Below are positions 53,335-62,139 of a DNA stretch of 64,000 bases, piece after piece. The notes beneath the pieces were generated by a model that did not search any database, was not told where the DNA came from, and saw nothing but the letters and a program-made list of their open reading frames with translations. The stretch spans positions 1,984,001 through 2,048,000 of the forward strand of contig NZ_JAGINT010000002.1 of NCBI RefSeq assembly GCF_017876295.1, written 5' to 3'. The DNA is from Kribbella aluminosa (lineage in GTDB: Bacteria; Actinomycetota; Actinomycetes; Propionibacteriales; Kribbellaceae). Every line of letters begins with the position of its first letter. Within the stretch, counting starts at the first letter, position 1. The translations under genes were made by a program, and so were the position numbers.

Positions 53335-54504
53335 ATGCGCACAAAGCTTGGTATATCAACACGTCTGGCCGCTGGAATGCTGACGGTCGCGGTCCTTGGA
53401 TCGCTGAACCTGGCCACGGCGAGTGCAGGCCCCGAGGGCGGGGCCGACCCCGTCGCAGCGGCTCGGGCCAGGGCGTCGTACGACGCCATCAACACGTACT
53501 TCGACGCCGGCCGTGGGCTGCTGCTCGAGGAGTACCCGAACACCCAGTCCAACGCGTACTCGTACGTCTGGCCGTACTCGCAGGCGGCGATCGCGGCCGA
53601 GGACCTGGCCGGTGTACCCGGCGCGGGCCGCGCCGGGTCCGCGGAGGCGGACCGCCGGGTCGCGGCGTACCAGTTCTACTGGAACTCCGGGACCACGCCG
53701 ACCGGGTACGACTCGTACGTCCGGCCGCCGAACGGGCAGGGCGGCGACAAGTTCTACGACGACAACGAGTGGATCGGCCTGAACATGATCCAGCGCTACA
53801 AGCGGACTGGTGACCGCGCTGCGCTGGCTCGTGCCAAGGACATCTTCGCGCTGGTCGTGCACGGCTGGGACACGGATCCGTCGCACCCGTGCGCGGGTGG
53901 CGTGTACTGGACGCAGGCGCCGTGGAGTCAGGACCGCAACACGGTGTCGAACGGTCCGGGAGCGGAGCTCGGTGCGCACCTGTACCTGCTGACGCACGAC
54001 AAGTCCTACCTGACGTGGGCCAAGAAGATGTACCAGTGGGCGCAGACCTGCATGCTGGCGCCGAACGGTCTGTACTGGGACCACATCGACCTGGCCGGGA
54101 ACGTCGAGAAGACGCAGTGGAGCTACAACCAGGGCGTGATGCTCGGCGCCGGCGTGTTGTTGTTCAAGGCAACGGGTGACGGGCGCTACCTGCGGGACGC
54201 GAAGTCGGTGGCGAACGCGTCGCTGGCGTTCTACGACACCCCTGAAATGCTCGCGAAACAAGGCGCCGCGTTCAACTCGATCTGGTTCAAGAACCTGCTG
54301 ATCCTGGACTCGGTCAGCCCCGACCCCCGCTACCGCAAGGCGATGCAGTCCTACGCCGACTACAACTGGAACACCACCCGCGACCCCGCCACCAACCTGT
54401 ACAAGTTCCGCGCGGGCACAGTAGAACTCCTCCAACAATCAGGCATCACCCAGGTCCACGCCCTCCTGGCCTGGCCCCGCTCCCGCTACGGCCTCCTCGC
54501 CTAA
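53335..54504 (+). CDS. Secreted GH76-family glycosyl hydrolase (alpha-1,6-mannanase-like)
   Basis: A 389-residue exported (alpha/alpha)6 enzyme with a signal peptide of about 31 residues (ending ASA-GP). The GH76 catalytic Asp pair is Asp142-Asp143 in KFYDDNEWIGLNM, followed by the usual helix NMIQRYKRTGD, and WSYNQGVMLGAGVLLFKATGD is the second conserved block. GH76 enzymes cut alpha-1,6-mannan; the substrate may be fungal wall mannan or the organism's own mannosylated envelope. ATG 53335 has GGAGGAG upstream. Confidence 0.87.
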   Translation: MRTKLGISTRLAAGMLTVAVLGSLNLATASAGPEGGADPVAAARARASYDAINTYFDAGRGLLLEEYPNTQSNAYSYVWPYSQAAIAAEDLAGVPGAGRAGSAEADRRVAAYQFYWNSGTTPTGYDSYVRPPNGQGGDKFYDDNEWIGLNMIQRYKRTGDRAALARAKDIFALVVHGWDTDPSHPCAGGVYWTQAPWSQDRNTVSNGPGAELGAHLYLLTHDKSYLTWAKKMYQWAQTCMLAPNGLYWDHIDLAGNVEKTQWSYNQGVMLGAGVLLFKATGDGRYLRDAKSVANASLAFYDTPEMLAKQGAAFNSIWFKNLLILDSVSPDPRYRKAMQSYADYNWNTTRDPATNLYKFRAGTVELLQQSGITQVHALLAWPRSRYGLLA

Positions 54505-54514
54505 CCAGAAACCG

Positions 54515-54562
54515 TTACGTCCGAAGATGTGAGGGCTCGCACCCACACTTCTTCGGACGTAA
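54515..54562. terminator. Bidirectional terminator between GH76 and cyclophilin genes
   Basis: TTACGTCCGAAGA (54515-54527) and TCTTCGGACGTAA (54550-54562) are perfect 13-bp arms; the 22-base loop can itself pair (GTG.GGG with CCC.CAC). It lies between two convergent gene ends. Confidence 0.7.
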
Positions 54563-54569
54563 GCGGTGG

Positions 54570-55415
54570 TCAGGCTGCTGCTGTTGCGGTTTTGATGTCG
54601 ACCGGTGTGATGGGGGTGCCGTCCTGCGGGCTTTGCTGGGGAGTGACGCCCGCCTCCGCCGCCTTGTCGATCAGCTTCAGACTCGGCTCGTCGATCGTCC
54701 CGAACGCCGTGTACTGCGCCGTCAACCCGGAAGCATCGCCGTACACAATGAAGAACTGACTGCCATTCGTACTCGGCCCCGAGTTCGCCATCGCCAGCAT
54801 CCCGCGCCCGTACTTCAACGTCGGATAAACCTCGTCCGCAAAGCTGTACCCCGGCCCACCCGACCCGGTCCCGGTCGGATCCCCGCACTGCAACACCTGC
54901 AGCCCCGCACCAACGGTCAACCGATGGCACTTCGTGTTGTCGAAGTACTTCTGCCCGACCAAGCTCAGGAAGTTCTTCACCGCACACGGCGCGAGCGCAC
55001 TGTCCAGCGTCAGCTGCAGATCCCCGATCGACGTGGACAGGCTGACCTTCGACGTACCGGACGCCTTCGTCTTCCCGTCCGCCGGCAGGTTCACCTTCTT
55101 CGCCGCCGGATCAGCGCTCTTCTTGTACGTGCAGTTCATCTCGGCAGCCAGCGGCTTCGCCCGCTTCGGCGCCGGGAACATCGCGGTCGGGATACTCGAC
55201 GGCTTGTTCTCCGGCGCCACCGACGGCGCGGCCGCCGGCTTCCCGGCACCGCCTCCGAAGACCACGAACGCCCCGACGACGACCACGACCACCGTCACGA
55301 CCGCCGCCACGGTGACCGCGACGTTCCGGCGCTGTCGCCGGTGCTCCGCGTCCCGCTCGGCCTGTCGCTTCGCCTTCCGCGCCGCCAGCTGCTGCTGGTG
55401 GGTCTTCTTGGACAT
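54570..55415 (-). CDS. Membrane-anchored cyclophilin-type peptidyl-prolyl isomerase
   Basis: A 281-residue protein: a basic cytoplasmic N-terminus (about 1-30, Lys/Arg/Gln-rich), one transmembrane helix (about 31-54), a Pro/Ala-rich linker, and a cyclophilin domain (about 115-275) on the outer face. Domain motifs CHRLTVGAGLQVLQCGDPTGTGSGGPGYSF and NGSQFFIVYGD are typical of actinobacterial PpiB-like proteins. The active-site Arg is in CHRL. It probably assists folding of exported proteins. ATG 55415 has GAGGAGGG upstream; it lies 13 bases after the channel gene. Confidence 0.9.
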   Translation of the reverse strand: MSKKTHQQQLAARKAKRQAERDAEHRRQRRNVAVTVAAVVTVVVVVVGAFVVFGGGAGKPAAAPSVAPENKPSSIPTAMFPAPKRAKPLAAEMNCTYKKSADPAAKKVNLPADGKTKASGTSKVSLSTSIGDLQLTLDSALAPCAVKNFLSLVGQKYFDNTKCHRLTVGAGLQVLQCGDPTGTGSGGPGYSFADEVYPTLKYGRGMLAMANSGPSTNGSQFFIVYGDASGLTAQYTAFGTIDEPSLKLIDKAAEAGVTPQQSPQDGTPITPVDIKTATAAA

Positions 55416-55428
55416 GCAGTAACCCTCC

Positions 55429-57336
55429 TCAACCGGATGCCTGGACGGAACCTACAGCGTCAACCTGAGAACTGTCTGTCAAACCGAGGTCTGCAAGCAC
55501 GATTACCCGATCGTTAGCGGTCAGCGCCAGTGCGGCCTCCCGCGGAGGGTTCAGCACGACGCCGTACCCCGGCGGCTGGTGGAACCTGCTCGCGACCCGG
55601 TACCCGATCGCCGTCTCGCCCCGCCGGCGCGCTGCCTCCGCGACGGTCGCGAAGTTCGCGACGGTCCCCGGTACGAGGTAATCGCCGGCCGGCTTCAGGT
55701 AGATCTCCGCGCCCTCCGGCCCGAGCAGCTCGGTGAACACCTCGGCCAGGTGCAGGTTCTGGCTGAGCTGGGTGAGCAGCAGGCTGATCAGTTTCTCGCT
55801 GACCACGAAGTCGTCGGCCTCGGTGACCTGCGCGATCTCCCGGTTGGCGTCGTCGTTGATCTCGCTGACGATCGAGTACGGCGCGTTCAGCCGCTGCTCG
55901 AGGTCGCGGATGTGCAGCAGGGTCAGCAACGTACGGGCGTCCGCCTGCTGCTCGTCGAGGTCGTCCGCGGCCAGGATGATCACGTGCTGGTAGCCGCCGA
56001 CGTCGAGTGCCTCGAGGGCGCCGCGGTTCGTCGGGTCGCAGGTCGTCGTACCGATCGTCAGGTTCGGGTACGTACCGGGCCGCGGCTCGCCGGTACCGGC
56101 GATCTGCAGGTGCGAGCCGCAGGTGGCGAAGCCGTCGAGCAGGTCGAGGATCTTCGGGGCGCGCTTGTTCCAGCCGATCATCAGCGTCCGGGCGGGGCAC
56201 GGCTCGGGTTCGGCCGACAGCGCGATCGCGTCCTCGACGATCTGCGCCGGGGCCGCCGACCGGCGGATCAGCGCCTCGTCCTCGGCGAGCAGGATCAGCT
56301 CGTCGCCGTCAGCCAGCACGGCGTCGACGGACGGGTTCAGTACGACGCGCCCGTCGACGTACCGGATGCCGACCGGGATGCCGCGGTCGTACGTCCGGCT
56401 GGCGTCGCCGAACGGCTGCCCCACCGCCGCCGGATCGCTGCGCAGGTAGAACTCGTTGCCGCCGAACGACAGCAGCTCCATGCACACCGCCGACAGCCCG
56501 GACTGCCGGTGCGCCTGCACGATCAGCCGTACGGCGAGGTCGTCGGCGCCGATCAGCTGCGTCCGCGGACCTCCCGCGAGCTGTGCCGCGGCCAGGTTGT
56601 CGGACTCCCGCAGCGCCGCCACCACCTGCGGCCCGTCGGCGCGGCGGGCCCGTTCGCCGAGAGCGAGCAGGATCTTGATCACCTGGATGTCCGCGTCCTC
56701 GGTGGCCGGCGGGAGCACCATCACCGAGCTGGCCGCGGACAGGTTCACCAGGTCGAGGTCGGCCGGGCGCAGCGGATTCCCGGTCCGGCAGACCACGACG
56801 GTCTTCCCGTGGTCGCCGATGCGGGCACGGAGCTCGTCCTCCATCTCCACCTTGTCCTTGTCGGCGAGGATCGCGACGCAGGTACGGCGCTGGTCCTGGT
56901 TGGCCTGCACCAGCTCGGCGACCACCGTGAACACCTGCTCGGACCACCCGAGGACGACCGTGTGCCCACGCTCGACGACCCGCGAACGCCCCTTCCGCAG
57001 GTCCTCGATCTTCGCGTCCAACCCGGTTGTGATGACTCCGATGAACGCACTCACGACGAAGATCCCGCCGATCGTGATCAGCAGCATCAGGAACAGGAAC
57101 AGCGGACTCCCGCTGTCGCCGGCGACCGTGCCCGTGTCGATCGCCCGCATCAGCGTCATCCAGAACATCTCCGCCCAGCCCCCGTGCTGAACGACATCCT
57201 TCGGCACCAGCCAGATCGCCAGCAGCGACATCACCAGCACCAGCACCGCCGAGGCGCACCCCAGCCACACAATCAACGCCGGCGTCCCCCGCGACATCGT
57301 GCTGTCGAACCAGTACCGAACCCGCTCCCGCCACAT
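55429..57336 (-). CDS. CASTOR/POLLUX-related putative ion channel
   Basis: A 635-residue protein with two strong N-terminal membrane segments (about 20-43 and 84-107) separated by a pore-like loop (AEMFWMTLMRAIDTGTVAGDSG), then a large cytoplasmic part with two RCK/TrkA-like halves. The first nucleotide-binding fold starts HTVVLGWSEQVFTVVAEL and the second TLMIGWNKRAPKILDLL. This layout matches the CASTOR/POLLUX family first known as plant nuclear cation channels. No TVGYG filter is present, so ion selectivity is open. ATG 57336 has GAGGAG upstream. Confidence 0.85.
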   Translation of the reverse strand: MWRERVRYWFDSTMSRGTPALIVWLGCASAVLVLVMSLLAIWLVPKDVVQHGGWAEMFWMTLMRAIDTGTVAGDSGSPLFLFLMLLITIGGIFVVSAFIGVITTGLDAKIEDLRKGRSRVVERGHTVVLGWSEQVFTVVAELVQANQDQRRTCVAILADKDKVEMEDELRARIGDHGKTVVVCRTGNPLRPADLDLVNLSAASSVMVLPPATEDADIQVIKILLALGERARRADGPQVVAALRESDNLAAAQLAGGPRTQLIGADDLAVRLIVQAHRQSGLSAVCMELLSFGGNEFYLRSDPAAVGQPFGDASRTYDRGIPVGIRYVDGRVVLNPSVDAVLADGDELILLAEDEALIRRSAAPAQIVEDAIALSAEPEPCPARTLMIGWNKRAPKILDLLDGFATCGSHLQIAGTGEPRPGTYPNLTIGTTTCDPTNRGALEALDVGGYQHVIILAADDLDEQQADARTLLTLLHIRDLEQRLNAPYSIVSEINDDANREIAQVTEADDFVVSEKLISLLLTQLSQNLHLAEVFTELLGPEGAEIYLKPAGDYLVPGTVANFATVAEAARRRGETAIGYRVASRFHQPPGYGVVLNPPREAALALTANDRVIVLADLGLTDSSQVDAVGSVQASG

Positions 57337-57934
57337 ACCCCACTCCTCACATCCAACCCAACCCGCGCACTATGCCACGCCGAAGGTGAACGAGCACCCG
57401 CCACCGGGGAACGCGACACCACTGGTCCGGTTGCCACCTCCGGCGAGTGCGCGTCCGGTGCTGAGGCGCGGCCGTCTTGGCGCCCCGGCTATCCCCAGGG
57501 GAGGCTGCTCGTTCAGCTCGAGTCCCACCCCAGCTGAGGTGGGGTGGCGCGGGCCTTGCGCACGGCACCTCAGCTGGAGTGCGGCCGAGATGCGGCTGAT
57601 CCCGGCCGGGTCAAGGAAGTGCTTCAGCCGCAGGAGTTGCGTGGAATGCATCGGCAGACCCTCGGACCTGGCCGGATAGATGTAGGCGATGTCAGTGGAC
57701 TCGTCCGACCAACGAGTTGTTCCTCCGATGGTGCGCGCCGTCAGGCAGCCGATGGTGCGTGCCGTCTGAATTTTCCTGAATCCGCAGTACGCCGTGGGCG
57801 CGCTGGCGAGGTGCGTCGGGCGGCGGCTGCAGAACGAGACGGTCACGCAGCGATCTGGGGGAGCCCGGGCTGGGTGCTACGGGTACCCGGCTGGGTGCGC
57901 GAGCCGACGCTCGTTCCGCCACTTATCCACGCCG
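57337..57934. other. Gene-poor stretch before the repeat array
   Basis: Open frames exist on both strands (for example 57370-57846 minus) but show no family resemblance, no ribosome site and low-complexity composition. A near-duplicated 20-base motif GATGGTGCG(C/T)GCCGTC occurs around 57728 and 57749. No clear function. Confidence 0.4.
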
Positions 57935-58185
57935 TCCGCCGATCCCCGATCCCCGACCGTCGATCCCCACGCGCCGGTCCCCACGAGGGCCGATCCCCAA
58001 CGAGGGCCATCCCCACGAGCCAATCCCCCGAGAGGACCGATCCCCACGAGCCAATCCCCCCAGAGGACCGATCCCCACGAGCCAACCCCCGAGTGCCGAT
58101 CCCGTCCGCTGATCCCCATGCGCCAATCCCCCTAGCGCCGATCCCCGTGCGCCGATCCCCGTGCGCCGATCCCGCGGGCGCCGAT
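57935..58185. repeat. Degenerate tandem repeat array built on CGATCCCC
   Basis: About 250 bp made of variants of a 14-16-base unit, (G/A)NGCCGATCCCC(A/G)(C/T)G. Within it a 31-bp unit is repeated at 58011, 58042 and 58073 (each beginning CCCCACGAG). The array ends about 20 bases before the stop codon of the DUF222-HNH gene. It may be a slippage-generated array or a protein-binding region. Confidence 0.7.
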
Positions 58186-58203
58186 GATCTGGAAGGGGCT
58201 CAT

Positions 58204-60489
58204 CTAGAAGGGGGGTAGGTCGTGCGGTGGGTCTGGTGAGGATGGTTGCTGGGTGATGGGTCCGCGGGCTGGTGGGATGGTGGTGTATCTGTGGCCGGTG
58301 GGTGCGGTCAGGGTGAGGGAGCCGTCGGGGTGGTGGGTGGTGGTCCAGCCCCAGGTTTTGGTGTCTTTGATGACGTGGTGGTATTCGCAGAAGGGTGCGA
58401 GTCCGGCGAGGCTGGTTTCTCCGGTGCGGGCGTATGGGGTGATGTGGTCGCGGTCGCATTCGCGGGAGGTGCGGTTGCAGCCGGGCCAGGCGCAGACGGG
58501 GTGTCTGGCCAGCAGGGTTTCGGTGACCAGTGTGCCGGGGTCGTGGCGGGTGGTGGAGGCTTCGAGTACGGCGCCGTTGGTGGGGTCGGTGAGGAGTCGG
58601 CGCCAGGTGCCGTTGGTGGCGATGCGGCGGGCCATGTCGGCTGGGATGGGGCCGTAGCCTGCGAGTTCGCAGGTGTCGTCGTCCATGCCGAGCAGTGTGG
58701 TGATCGGGATGAGGACTTCGATGTGGGGCCGTCGCCGATGCTGATCGGGGAGTCGTCGGCCGAGCCAGTCGAGCCCGTTGTGCAGGATCTGCTCGAACAG
58801 GTCGGCGACCACGTCGGCGCGCCGCTGTGGCGCGATCCGCCCGTCGGGCCCTGTCCCGGCAGCAGGGCGAGCGGTGCCGGGTGGTCCTGCTTCTGGTCCG
58901 GCTGGGTGAGCGGGGTTGTCTGGTCCCGGCCCGGCTGGGTGAGCGGGTTTGTCTGATCCCGCCCGGGCAGGGTGCGCGGGGCCGTCAGGTCCCGGCCCGG
59001 CTGGGTCGATGGCGTCGGCGGTGGCGGGGGTTTGCGGGTCGGTCGGCGCCGCGGTGTGGAGGTCGTGAGTGGTGGCCTCGTGTGCGAGTACTTCGGCCGC
59101 CGGCTGCTCGGTGGTGGGCAGGCCGGCGTACCCCTCGGTGGTGGGCGAGTCGGTGCGCGCCTCGGCTGGAGTGGGCGAGCCGGTGCGCGCCTCGGCTGAA
59201 GTGGGCGAGTCGGTGCGTCCCTCGGCTGTACTGGGTGAGGTGGTGTGGGTGTCGGTTGGGCTGGGTGGACTGGATGGGGCAGTGTTTTCGGCGGGGGTGC
59301 TGGAGCGGTCGGTGCTGGTGTTTCGGTGGCGGCGGGTGAGTGTGCCGGATGTGCCGTCTGCATGGCTGCGTGGCGCCTGGTCGGGTTCAGGCTCTGGGGC
59401 GGCAGTGTGATCGGCGTCGTCGGCGGGCGCGTCGGCGGGCGTGCTGGGGTTCGTGGGTGTGGGGTTGTTGTCGGGTGGGGTGGTGCGGGTATCAGAGGGC
59501 CGCGCGGGGGTGCTGCGTTTGGCGAGGTCGGCCATGGCTTGGATGACGATCCACATTTGCTGGATTTTGTCGGCGGTGTGCACGATCCACAGCCCGGCCA
59601 TGCCGTCGGCGAGGGGGACGATCTTGCAGGTGCGGTCGGTGGTGGCGGCGTGGTGCCGGTCGGTGTGTTCGCGGGTGGTGTGTTTGGCGACCTGGCGGCG
59701 CAGGGAGGCGTTCAGGTTCTGGTGGGTTTGGCCGGGGGCGCGTTTCAGGACGTGGGTTTCGACGGCTTGGGCTGCGGTGGGTGGCAGGGTGCGGGTGGCT
59801 TCGGAGATGGCGAGGGCTTTGGAGAACGTGAGTGCGCCGCAGCGCAGGGCGGTGTGGGTGGCGGTGAGGGTGCTGGTGAGGTGCAGGGCGGTGTCGATGT
59901 GTCTGGCGGCGGTGGTGGTGGACAGGTGCAGGGCGGCGGCGATCTCGGCGGCCCAGGAGCGTTCGGGGTCGATGGGGCGGCCGGAGGGGTCGAGCTGGGT
60001 TGGGCGGGGGATCTCGGTGGCCTGGGTTTTGCGTTGCCGGACGAAGCAGGCCTGCGCGCCGGTCCTGATCGAGGCGGCCCAGGCTTCCATCCGGGCTGCG
60101 GCTTTCATTGCCTCGATCAGCGCGATCGGGGACTCGCATTGCGGGCGTAGCTGTTCCAGGGCGGCGGCCAGTTCGGCGCCGGGTGGCAGGAACACCCAGG
60201 CCGGTGCCTTCAACCGCAGCATCGCGCGTTCGGCCTCGTCCTGGTCGACTCCGGCCCACTCCTCCCAGTCCAGCCGGTCGACCCGCGACATCGGCGGCAG
60301 GTCGTCGTACAGGTCCTCCTCGGACAGGTACCGCGGCACACACGAACCATCAACGTCATACAGATCGTCAAGATCGTACGAATCATCCGGCGGAACGAGG
60401 AAGGATCCGTCGGGTGGCGCGCACAGACAAGCCCGTGGAGCGGAACTCTCCGCCGGGCCGGCATCCGGGCTGATCGCCACTGCGTTCAT
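58204..60489 (-). CDS. DUF222 / HNH endonuclease-domain protein (13E12-like)
   Basis: A 761-residue protein. The N-terminal DUF222 domain spans about 75-330 (ALHLSTTTAARHIDTALHLTSTL, TFSKALAISEATRTL). A ~215-residue disordered linker (about 331-545) is rich in Pro/Thr/Ala with internal repeats (SPT(S/P)AEARTDSPT; GPGPDxPAHPAG). The HNH nuclease domain follows (about 665-710): CAWPGCNRTSRECDRDHITPY ... LAPFCEYHH. The family corresponds to mycobacterial REP13E12 proteins, often repeated and sometimes phage attachment targets. The linker is longer than usual. ATG 60489 is leaderless behind an SOS-box-containing promoter. The biological role of the family is unknown. Confidence 0.88.
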   Translation of the reverse strand: MNAVAISPDAGPAESSAPRACLCAPPDGSFLVPPDDSYDLDDLYDVDGSCVPRYLSEEDLYDDLPPMSRVDRLDWEEWAGVDQDEAERAMLRLKAPAWVFLPPGAELAAALEQLRPQCESPIALIEAMKAAARMEAWAASIRTGAQACFVRQRKTQATEIPRPTQLDPSGRPIDPERSWAAEIAAALHLSTTTAARHIDTALHLTSTLTATHTALRCGALTFSKALAISEATRTLPPTAAQAVETHVLKRAPGQTHQNLNASLRRQVAKHTTREHTDRHHAATTDRTCKIVPLADGMAGLWIVHTADKIQQMWIVIQAMADLAKRSTPARPSDTRTTPPDNNPTPTNPSTPADAPADDADHTAAPEPEPDQAPRSHADGTSGTLTRRHRNTSTDRSSTPAENTAPSSPPSPTDTHTTSPSTAEGRTDSPTSAEARTGSPTPAEARTDSPTTEGYAGLPTTEQPAAEVLAHEATTHDLHTAAPTDPQTPATADAIDPAGPGPDGPAHPARAGSDKPAHPAGPGPDNPAHPAGPEAGPPGTARPAAGTGPDGRIAPQRRADVVADLFEQILHNGLDWLGRRLPDQHRRRPHIEVLIPITTLLGMDDDTCELAGYGPIPADMARRIATNGTWRRLLTDPTNGAVLEASTTRHDPGTLVTETLLARHPVCAWPGCNRTSRECDRDHITPYARTGETSLAGLAPFCEYHHVIKDTKTWGWTTTHHPDGSLTLTAPTGHRYTTIPPARGPITQQPSSPDPPHDLPPF

Positions 60490-60495
60490 GGATTG

Positions 60496-60524
60496 ATAAT
60501 AGAACAGATGTTCGAAGTGGCCAA
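60496..60524 (-). promoter_or_regulatory. Promoter of the HNH gene with a LexA-type SOS box in its spacer
   Basis: On the minus strand TTGGCC (60524-60519) and TATTAT (60501-60496) are 17 bp apart; the predicted start point is the A of ATG 60489. The sequence TCGAACATCTGTTCTA (60515-60500) starts in the spacer and matches the Gram-positive/mycobacterial LexA box TCGAAC-N4-GTTCGA at 11 of its 12 fixed bases. LexA bound here would block the promoter; damage would induce the gene. Confidence 0.7.
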
Positions 60525-60545
60525 ATCTGGGAGCTCTTTGGAGAC

Positions 60546-61791
60546 TGTGATGTCTCAGGACTTCGGTGACGTTTGGGGTTTGTCGGTGTGTGGTCCGGGT
60601 GGTCTGCCGTTGCCGACGTAGGCGGTGCCGGGTGGGGTCGGGTGTGTTCGATGAGGATCTCGCCGTGGAGGTCGGTGATGGTGATCGTGTCGCCGGTCTT
60701 GTTGCCGTTGGTGATGACGAGGACGTGCTGGAAGCCTCGTCGCCCGTCGACCATGTACTGGGTCTTGTCCAGGTAGAAGGCGCCGTTGCTGGTCAGCGTC
60801 TTCACGACGGTGTCGTCGGGCAGGTCTGTGGGTGCCGGTGCGGGGGCGGGTCGGGGCCGGCTGGCGGGACGGCGGATCAGGTCGTGGGTAGGGCGAGGTG
60901 CCTCGGCCTTCGCGGTGGTCTGCCAGGCGGTCAGTGGTGTGACACGGCCGGGCAGTCCTTAGTGGGGACGTTGGGTGTTGTAGATGTGGTCGAAGGCGTC
61001 GACCTGGGTCTGCAACTGGGCCAGGTCGGCGGCGAGTGGTTGTTTGTCGAGGTAGCGGAACAGGGTCTGGTGGAAGCGTTCGTTTTTGCCCTGGGTGGTG
61101 GGTTTGTAGGGCTTGCCGGTGATCGGTTCGACGCCCAGGGCCATCACGTGGACGACGAGCTGTCCCAGGAGTCCGCGGCGTGACGGGTTGAGCGCGGACC
61201 CGTTGTCGGACAGCAGCCGTTGCGGCACGCCATGGGCGGCCACGGCCTTGTCGAACACGACGATCGCGGCCTCGGCGGTCTCGCCCCACGCGACGTGGGA
61301 GGCGACCGCGTAGCGGGAGTGGTCGTCGATGAGCTGGAAGATCACGCATTTGCGCCCCCGGGTGAGCACGTATTCGGTGGCGTCGAGCTGCCAGCACGCG
61401 TTCGGGGCTGGATACACGAACCGGCGCCACGCCGCCCTCGGCTTCTTGCACCCGGACGGCCTGCGTCTTGACTTCGTCGGTCAGTTTGGACGGGCTCGTC
61501 CTCGGCCGGCGGGTCCGGGGCTCGAGCACTGCGGCCGGCCCATCGACCAAGGCGCGCTTGCGCAGCTCGTAGAACGACTTGCGGGAGATGCCGTGCTCGA
61601 CACAGAACGTCGACACCGCCCCGCGAGGAGCATCATCGGGCCACTGCGAGATCGCGAGCCGAACACGAGGATCGATGGGTTCACTGGCAGCCGTCCCCGA
61701 ACCGTCGGGGCTGAAGTGTCACCACCAAGAACACCCAAACCGTCACCGATGTCCTGATGCAGAACTGTCACCTATGTCCTGAGACATAACA
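60546..61791 (-). mobile_element. IS481-like insertion element, degraded
   Basis: Termini 60546-60570 and 61791-61767 are imperfect inverted repeats (22 of 25 match) beginning TGT and sharing ATGTCTCAGGAC and GGTGAC. The 1246-bp interior encodes a broken DDE transposase on the minus strand. The left flank GGAGCTCTTTGGAGAC (60530-60545) recurs as GGAGCTCTTAGGAGAT (61792-61807) right outside the other end, suggesting a diverged target duplication, and exactly at 61824-61839. The insertion sits 22 bp upstream of the HNH gene's -35 box. Confidence 0.75.
60602..61718 (-). pseudogene. IS481-family transposase pseudogene
   Basis: The N-terminal HTH part reads DPRVRLAISQWPDDAPRGAV then STFCVEHGISRKSFYELRKR (open from 61718) and breaks near 61445. 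There the frame shifts and about 50 family residues are missing between TDEVKTQAV and the integrase core. The core (61417-60962) begins MYPAPNACWQLDATEYVLT and keeps DDHSRY and the DNG...PTTQGKNERFH block. It stops at a TAA (60961-60959) where relatives read through (RPH-Q-GLPGRVTPL), and the frame then continues to resemble the C-terminus. A deletion/frameshift plus a nonsense codon make it inactive. Confidence 0.8.
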
Positions 61792-62139
61792 GGAGCTCTT
61801 AGGAGATCTCCTGTCTCAGGACAGGAGCTCTTTGGAGACCTCGAAGGTGGTGTCGATCGGCGCAGGCGTGTTCGTAAGGACGGGATGAGGGCTGCCCGGG
61901 AGCGGCGTGCTGACGGGAGCTGAGAAGGACGTTGCTGATGATGGCGTAGACGGAGTTGGGCGCCGCCACCTTCCGCCGCTCGAGCGCTCGCCATGGGCGT
62001 CGTGTTCGGCCCCGGTTCTCGGGCTGCTCGGGTTGGCATGCTTGAGTTGCCGTACGGCCTGATCGTGGGCTCGACCAACGGCTGGGGTGGTGTCTTGTTC
62101 TTCGCGGTCTTCTGGTTCTGGCCGCTCTCAGGCTCCCGC
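61792..62139. other. Non-coding stretch with repeated 16-mers next to the IS
   Basis: Holds two copies of the 16-mer GGAGCTCTT(A/T)GGAGA(T/C) at 61792 and 61824, with TGTCTCAGGACA (61812-61823), a fragment matching the IS terminus, between them. The rest has no convincing gene; the minus-strand frame running through it is the out-of-frame tail of the SMI1-like gene. Confidence 0.5.

Noticed and set aside
57370..57846. 158-codon minus-strand open frame
   Set aside because: No ribosome site, low-complexity sequence, no family resemblance, and it competes with equally long frames on the other strand in a gene-poor repeat region.
57935..58185. CRISPR array
   Set aside because: Repeats are degenerate, abut without regular spacers and no cas genes are nearby.
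57544..58218. 224-codon plus-strand open frame over the tandem repeats
   Set aside because: The frame is produced by the CGATCCCC repeats themselves (PHEP/DRSP-like units) and is antisense to the end of the HNH gene.
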